Positions 58,044 to 64,000 of a stretch of 64,000 nucleotides of DNA are shown here, piece by piece. Numbering within the stretch: position 1 is the first letter of the stretch; every line of letters starts with the position of its first letter. Source of the stretch: Arachnomyces sp. PD_36 (taxonomy: Eukaryota; Ascomycota; Eurotiomycetes; Onygenales; Arachnomycetaceae); assembly GCA_032988195.1 (NCBI GenBank), contig JANTQE010000017.1, positions 496,001 to 560,000 of the forward strand, read 5' to 3'. A program made the translations under genes and the position numbers. The notes beneath the pieces are model-generated. The model was not told the origin of the DNA. It saw only the letters and a list, made by a program, of their open reading frames with translations, and searched no databases.

Positions 58044-59810
58044 TTGCAAGCTTTGGAGTGGTAAGCTCAAGGGAATTAGTTGTCAGGTGGTTAGGATGAA
58101 GTTCTGGTGTTGTGTTGGCTCGGACTTGTTAGTAGTGGCGCGAGATGTTTCTTAATCACTAATGCAGGGGGCACTACCTTCCCAATTCCAAGAGACGTCT
58201 TCACAGGGGTTAGATTCCTTCTACTCGACCGGGGTCCGTTTCCTTTCTTCCAGATCATGAGCTCGGCTCCCAATATTTATGGCCAGGGTAGAAGGCCTCA
58301 AAAGGATCTAGGCAACTGATGTCGCTGTCTTTTCGTGGAGGGCCTTCTTCAGTGCTACTAATAGCAATCTCATCCAAGGCGAACTAGCGTTGACGTGTGT
58401 TCCCTAATCAAAAAGTCTATTGAAGAGGTCGCAGAAGACGATTTCATTCGCTGCCTCATCGATGTTTCTTCACAGGATCTTACTCAGGCTGATATCTCTT
58501 GGGAGCGCTGCCCATGCTGACCTTACGAGTGTTGCGTAGAACCAGCGATAGCATGTCCCTCAGAAGGATGAAGAGAAGGAGATTCAGAAGGGGGGGGTTA
58601 TATATAAGCGAAAAGAGTGGAAAGGTGAATGAGACCTAGACAAACTTCGACTAAAAGATAGACGCGAATAAAAGGGAGAATATACAGTCGCAGAGAAGTA
58701 TAATGTAAGAGAGATGAAGAGAAGAGACTCGAAAGAGAGCTTTATGTTCAAGCGACCAGAGCCCTCAAAAGGTGAATGGCACCCTCACAGAATCCGACTA
58801 TCTTAAGCCAATTGTCCTAGGCGGACGTAGATACGAGAAAGAAGTTAGAGTTGCTCGTTAGTAGAGTGTAATGAAGATGAAGAGAAGAAATTCAAGGGAG
58901 AGCTTTTATATCCAGGTCATGTGGGCAGAAGAGTGAATGACGCTCGTGCAAATTTCGGCTACCCCGAGCGAAAGATAATACGTAGATGCGAGGGAGAATG
59001 TAGAGGAAGAGAGAAGCTGTTCGGCTTTAAGACAAGTGTGGCAAGCCCAAAGATCGACGAATACCACGCGGTTCGTAGCTACCTAGTAGCAGCGGCCATC
59101 GAATAGGTATCAATGAAGGAGCAAGGGAAAGGGGGGAGGGTGTTGCAACAAAGAATCGAAGAACGAGAGACAAAGAAGACCGGTTATATGCCTGGGGTTG
59201 ACAGAATTTCAAGAGTGAATGATTACCGCAAGGATCTCGATCATCCTATGCCACCGGCAGGAAGAAAACAAAGAAGAGAAACGACACAGATGTTGTAGAG
59301 ATGCAGAGAATGGAGGAAACACAGAGAGAAAGAAGTGAGCGTTTCATGCTTGAGAATTAGCAATAGCCCAAGGTACGCTTGGAGTTGCAGGAACAGGAAT
59401 ACATTTGGAAAAAGTAGTGTCCATGTGGACAAATTATTTCCATGGATATGAAACCGAAAGGACCAAGGATGAGCCGCTTTCGGTACGCGCGAAAGTACAA
59501 AAGAGGATCCCCTTTGTGCCAGAGAAAGTGACGGGGGAGATCCGGAGGATCGCGAGAAACTTGCAACTGTCAATAGAATAAAAGAAGTGAAATTTGGAAT
59601 CCGTAAGAATCTCCCTCTGTACATATATATATTTCGAAGTTTAACCGGGAAACAACAAACCTCCGTTGTCTATCTACTAACGCAGGATCGCAGAATAATT
59701 TCCCTCCTCGGAGGTACGCCCTGAGGGTACTGTCGCATCCCCTGCTATACAATTGGGCGTTCTCTCGCTCTATTCCCAACACCCGAAAGCTCAGCTATCC
59801 TTTCGGCAGT
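58044..59810. other. intergenic region containing diverged tandem repeats
   Basis: 1.77 kb without a supported gene. The purine-rich stretch 58567-59010 is a set of diverged tandem repeats (separate entry). ORFs here are artefacts of the purine bias. Confidence 0.5.
58567..59010. repeat. diverged tandem repeat, about 146-163 bp period, three copies
   Basis: The block GATGAAGAGAAG recurs at 58567, 58713 and 58876. A second shared block, [GA]GTGAATG, recurs at 58624, 58771 and 58932, so both markers move with the same 146/147 and 161/163 spacing. Later parts also match (CAAA[CT]TTCG[AG]CTA near 58640 and 58950; AAGGGAGAATAT/GAGGGAGAATGT; GAGAGCTTT[TA]). A weaker fourth trace (AGAGTGAATG) lies near 59212. 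Confidence 0.6.
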
Positions 59811-60384
59811 TTATAGCTTCGCCGACTCCGGGTCGTCCGTGTTCGCTTTTTCGTGACTTGCAACCACACATAACGTATTATCATCTGCTTTTCTAATTTC
59901 TCCCCTGAGTAGAGCTAATCTCCGACCTGTCTGGACTACCTCACAGACAATCCGGATTTCCGTTCCCTCCGGAACAGGACGCAGGTATGTGAGGGTGAGG
60001 TTTCGGCTGACACCACCAAGAGAATAGAACCCCGGGCGTGAGCCTCCGAGAAGAAGCGTAGAGGAAAGATTGTCAATTATGGTTGTTGCACATCCGCCGT
60101 GAAGGTTCCCGAGACCGTTGCAGAGCTCGGGCGCTACTGTCAGGAGAAAGGTTGCTCGGGGAGGCGGGCCCGGAGTCGCGGATTCGAAACGCGCATGAAC
60201 ATTGTGAATGTCAGCGTCCCATCCCTATGGGAAGAGTATCAATATTCCGTGTCCAGGACATATAATCAGGGAAATAGGAGACGCGAACGAGTTATTAAAT
60301 TACCTTATAGTCCGGGTTGATCATGTTCTTGAAGAAAGCCTCAACATTCTGCGCAAATTCATCTGGGTTCGTGGTGGAGGTCAT
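59811..60384 (-). CDS. hot-dog fold thioesterase (4HBT/PaaI-type, ACOT13-like)
   Basis: Two exons, 60384-60304 and 60224-59811, phase 0, give 164 aa, the size of eukaryotic ACOT13-like acyl-CoA thioesterases. The second exon begins after a CATAG acceptor, confirmed by an in-frame stop just upstream. The core has the hot-dog signature LCNGLGNLHGGCATTIIDN (Asn-Leu-His-Gly-Gly followed by the Asp of the central helix), then LGGVSRNLTLTYLRPVPEGTEI and a C-terminal strand GEIRKADDNTLCVVASHEK. The last strand motif (T.SY.RP...G) is standard for the 4HBT superfamily. Substrate (acyl-CoA or aryl-CoA) cannot be told. The short first exon MTSTTNPDEFAQNVEAFFKN could be preceded by a further upstream exon, but an ATG is in place. 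Confidence 0.85.
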
Positions 60385-61346
60385 GTCGGCGTGTCCGAGG
60401 ATGCTAGAATAATGGTGTCAACAGGTAAGTGGTAAAGGAGGTGTTTTTGATCAAGTTAACGAGGCGTATCTTTCATGACTCCATTATTAACATGTCTCAT
60501 GGCAGGGTCGTAATTAGCCTGGGCCAGCAGTCCGCCGCCGTCGACGTCTCCGTTTGAGGGTCCGCATCTTCATCAGCCTCCTTGGACCTCGGCTATATGG
60601 GATGAGATGACTCAGCATTCGTACTCGCGACTTCACTCTTGAACGCCTTTGCGTTGATGGCCTGTTCGCGGACATCATCCTCTCGTTATGCTGGAACATA
60701 TTCGTGAAGACTTCAACTACATGACATCCGAAAGGCGGTGACGGAATTGTATTTGAATCCTCAAGCACCTGCCCGGGCTCCAAACTGGATCTATCAACGC
60801 TCTCAATAATTGTTAATATCTTGAATAGGCATCTCTTCGTCATCAACGACTATTAATCTCTACTTCTAAGGTGATTATAACTGGGAGATTTCTCGTGTGT
60901 CTTCCATAGCTGAGCCGGAATACCGAATTGCGGACCTGGGAAGAGATAATGGCATATCAAAGTGTTAAAAGGACTCCCCGAAGATCTCCACATCTCAAGA
61001 TATAAGATTCTTCTGAACCGTTTTAGAGGCGTTGTCTGTCTCCTATTTACTACTGCCACTGAATCAGTAGAAACAGGTAGAGGTTTGAATTGATTTTATA
61101 TACATTATTCCGAGTCATCGGACGCGCCTTCCTCTGGCAGCATTATCCTCCTACCTCATTCTAATATCGAGATACCGCTCTGGTATCACGGCTACGTCTT
61201 TTTTATTGCGCTATAGCACACCAAGTGCAGCTAGTATCGTCTCTCTTTTTTTCTACGTTCATCACTATCGTTACCCCTTGCCCTATAGGGTGACTTTCCG
61301 TGCTTGGTTTCTATAATCACTCCCTCTACGGCACCGGATACCGGTT
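60385..61346. other. divergent intergenic region, no supported gene
   Basis: 962 bp between the thioesterase and the MACPF-like gene, upstream of both. A minus ORF at 60514-60846 ends in an Arg-rich low-complexity stretch and is not called. Confidence 0.4.
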
Positions 61347-63135
61347 ATGTCTTTCCTTGCCCCTTACACGAGTGTTATGCGCCTTGGTCAAGGGTTGTCT
61401 TCCCCCTCTTCTGGTGCTCGGGAAATGCTAAGATATTTTCTCTAGCTTTAATTCCTACACTCAAGAGATATGTATCGACAACGCCGTGATTATCCGGCCC
61501 AATACAACCGCTGTGGATAATCGTCAACCAGATTGCCACTGCGAGCATGGCGTATCACGGGCTCTAGGCCATCGGACCGGCGATACCTCGATTATCGTGC
61601 CGGAACCCCCTGAACCATCCTTCTTTGTCCAAGAGCATGGGGATGATTTTAACATCCAGTCTTCCAACAAGAACGTCAACCAAACCGTTAAATATACAGC
61701 CCATGCTGTTGACAATGTTGCAGATATTATTGATACCCTAAATATATCCTCGAGCGCGACGATAAACTATGGTACGGGTACGGCGATGGGGAACACGGCG
61801 TTTGTAAAGGAGAATAACATTGGGGATAGCGATCTCAATTTTATCGTTTCAGTCAAGGTCACCAACGAATCGCCTGCCATCTCGTGCAGTATGAACTTTA
61901 AACCCATCCAAGGATTGACCCCCGACCGTTTCCCATCCATTTACGGTGACAGCTTCATTGCTGGTTTCTTGGAAGGCGGAGAGTTCTCTGCTGTTGTCTC
62001 CATAAAAGTCCATGACAAGAGCAAGATCTCCACAGTTAAGGCCGCGGCTGAAATTCAACTCTCCGTTTCTCCCTCTAAGCCCTTTGGTAGTAGAGCTCAC
62101 GCCGAATGGGACAAAGAGGACATCTGGGAAAATACTGAGATCAGCATTTCGGTCAACTGGTCGGGGGGAGGGAAAATCAAGAATCCCAGCGTAAGTCTTC
62201 CCCGCATCGTATCTATATTTTTCTCTAACCTGGGCGTAGGAAAATTGGGACCTTAAAACAGTCCTGCGTGCGGCAAATGAATTTCCCTCTCATGTTGCGA
62301 AGCATTCCCAGAGGACTTCGGCGATTCTAATGAACTACAACTCTCTTCGATCATTTCAGGAATTCAACATGAGAGCAGAGACCCCCCTGGTAGTTTTAGA
62401 CTACCGTTCCTGCCGTAATATTTCGATACCCAAGCCCAGAAAGACTCTAACTGACTGCTTCCAGACATTTACACCGCTGAGTTGCTTAGTGCATTTATGT
62501 ATTACAGAGCGCTCTGGAGGACAATATCAAGAAGTAGATAGTAAACTCTCTGTCTCGACTTCAGAACACCATCTAACGCTTTATGGCAGTGATCAAGGAC
62601 AATACCTATTATCAGGCAAAGGAATGCTGTCGGGAGGTTCCGAACCCCATCCTATGTGATCCGAAGTCTCTCAATCTTGCTCGGTTGGAATGTCGTAAAT
62701 GCATGACCCAAATCATTGAAGAGGTGCGTCACCCGTCACGTAGTTCTCATGTCCAGGGTGCTAAATGTTATCAGTCCAAACGCCTTGCTGCCGACCCCGA
62801 ACTTGGTAGAGTGAGGGAGGACGGAAGCTTGAGACAGCCACCGTATAAATTCCCTGCTGAGTTGGCCATAAGACTCCCGGTACGCAGAAATCCGTATCCT
62901 TGGAGTGGCCGATTATGCTGACAAAAAATCCCAGCGGTATATTGGTCCTTCTCGCGAGAGCTCGCCAGACCGATGCCTGTTACAGAACGGGATTACAGCA
63001 GGGTCCTTGGCCAGGGGGAACACGGCATTCAGGCCACCTAATAGTGGCGCAGATCACAGGACCAATTATCAGGGTACACGCTCCCAGACTTCCTCCCGAG
63101 ACTGTGGTGATATCAGTCATGCATGTGCCGTGTAA
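61347..63135 (+). CDS. fungal MACPF-like domain protein (3' end uncertain)
   Basis: I read seven exons with consistent frames: 61347-61393, 61446-62190, 62240-62414, 62465-62533, 62590-62723, 62775-62879, 62935-63135 (491 aa). The 5' part has GQGFNSYTQEICIDNAVI, then a beta-rich region with SATINYGTGTAMGN and NFIVSVKVTNES. The strongest block is YGDSFIAGFLEGGEFSAVVSIKV, then ISISVNWSGGG, followed by helices with YTAELLSAFMYYRALWRTI and ARLECRKCMTQIIEEV. These resemble a fungal family described as MACPF-like, whose fold is related to pore-forming proteins; the assignment is from memory of the pattern and needs a profile search. No signal peptide is visible. The exon-1 donor (GTTGTC) and the last two introns are weak; translation may also continue past 63135 via a GTAAGT there. 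Function is unknown; a membrane-acting or defence role is only one possibility. Confidence 0.55.
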
Positions 63136-64000
63136 GTCACCCCAAACTAGTCGCGCTTTGGCTAGAAGCAAGTGGTTCGCTGAGAAGTGTACTGTAGAGC
63201 ATCCTGCAATATGTCCCTGGCCCCACAACCACAGCGGCATAGGCGGCGATCCTGCTGCCCTTTCTCATTCATGGCCCCAATCGGATGGCTATCTCCCAGG
63301 AATTGGACAATTGCGTTCCTAGGGCCTCAACATTGGTTTCGGCGTAATAGGGGCTTGCAGGCGGGATCACGGCAGCCAGAACGTCAAACCCAGGCCGCCG
63401 TGACTGGGCTCGCGGAGACCCCCACTACAGTTGATGCGATAATTGAAGCGGAAAATGAGAGTTCTTGAGAGAATTGAGTCGGCCTTTGAGTGTTTTTGGA
63501 TGCTCCATGCTATTGACCGGTGAGCTCAGGAATCCACCTAGGGAAATAAGAGTTGGCATAGGCGCGCTTCCCACCGTAAATATTATTATTTGTCTTCCTC
63601 AATTTCGCACGCTCTCTCTATAACGTTTCTGCCTTAAATTGTAAATCCTCAGGAGGGTGAGAAATCCCTCCTCATCACCCCCTTTCTTCCCTGTATGATC
63701 ACATGACTCCGTGTTCTCGTGATGGTGACCGCGTTCAGGTACCAGGTCTTGGCATCGCAAACTTCGCTCTTTCAGAACCACCTGTGATCATTCTACGACA
63801 TCCAGGTCAACGGCATTAAATTAATTCACTCGTTTCTACGGCTTCCGGATACGTTCAACTTACTCACTTGCTGCCACTCCTTCTACGTCCATCCCGTATT
63901 AATTAGCACCAAGGTGTTATAAAACGCAATAGCAACCATTGAGATCAGGGGAAACCGACACAGCCGCCCAAACACGTATGAGAGCTCTAATCTTAGCCAC
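63136..64000. other. window edge, possible 3' exons of the MACPF-like gene
   Basis: A GTAAGT directly at 63133-63138 could splice to an acceptor such as ...CCACAG at about 63230, adding a short C-terminal exon. I cannot decide. The rest contains no recognisable feature up to the window end. Confidence 0.3.

Noticed and set aside
58567..59300. Plus-strand ORFs in the purine-rich repeat block
   Set aside because: They are Lys/Glu/Arg-rich products of biased repeat DNA without other evidence of coding.

Overview
The window is nuclear DNA of a filamentous ascomycete (Pezizomycotina). Genes are broken by many short introns of about 50-70 nt with GTRAGT-like donors, CTAAC/CTGAC branch sites and YAG acceptors. 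The products are fungal housekeeping proteins plus families that are typical of or restricted to filamentous fungi (a GH43 arabinanase, a HeLo/DUF7580-like protein, a C2H2-vWA protein, a MACPF-like protein). The genus cannot be told from the sequence alone. All exon models were derived by eye from frame continuity, splice signals and family resemblance. No database search was run.

Layout. 1-9 kb: a six-exon amino-acid permease (minus), a coiled-coil protein (minus) and intergenic DNA. 9-14.5 kb: a small sugar-metabolism group, with an RpiB-type isomerase (minus) divergent from a variant triosephosphate-isomerase-like protein (plus), followed by a Gfo/Idh/MocA oxidoreductase. 15-20 kb: a CHIP-like TPR/U-box protein, acyl-CoA-binding protein and tyrosyl-DNA phosphodiesterase TDP1. 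20-29.7 kb: almost 10 kb with no gene that I can support. 29.7-31.1 kb: a secreted endo-arabinanase. 31.6-43.3 kb: a dense housekeeping block with ALG10, GINS subunit PSF2, CUE1, condensin SMC2 and Rab GDI. 44.3-49.6 kb: two divergent fungal-specific genes, one fusing C2H2 fingers to a vWA domain with an altered metal site, the other a HeLo/DUF7580-like protein. 50-56 kb: a protein with two tandem MULE/WRKY-GCM1-type zinc modules and no transposase, mitochondrial ribosomal protein uL29m and CCR4-NOT subunit NOT2. 57-63 kb: an unrecognised coiled-coil protein, a block of diverged tandem repeats, a hot-dog thioesterase and a MACPF-like protein.

Functional links. ALG10 (lipid-linked oligosaccharide glucosylation) and CUE1 (ERAD) both act at the ER. 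PSF2 and SMC2 serve replication and chromosome condensation. The RpiB/TIM pair resembles the two isomerases of bacterial tetritol catabolism, which suggests tetrose-phosphate or pentose-phosphate side metabolism. The most unusual candidates are the divergent C2H2-vWA and HeLo/DUF7580-like pair (a possible self/non-self or stress-signalling module) and the tandem transposon-type DNA-binding protein.
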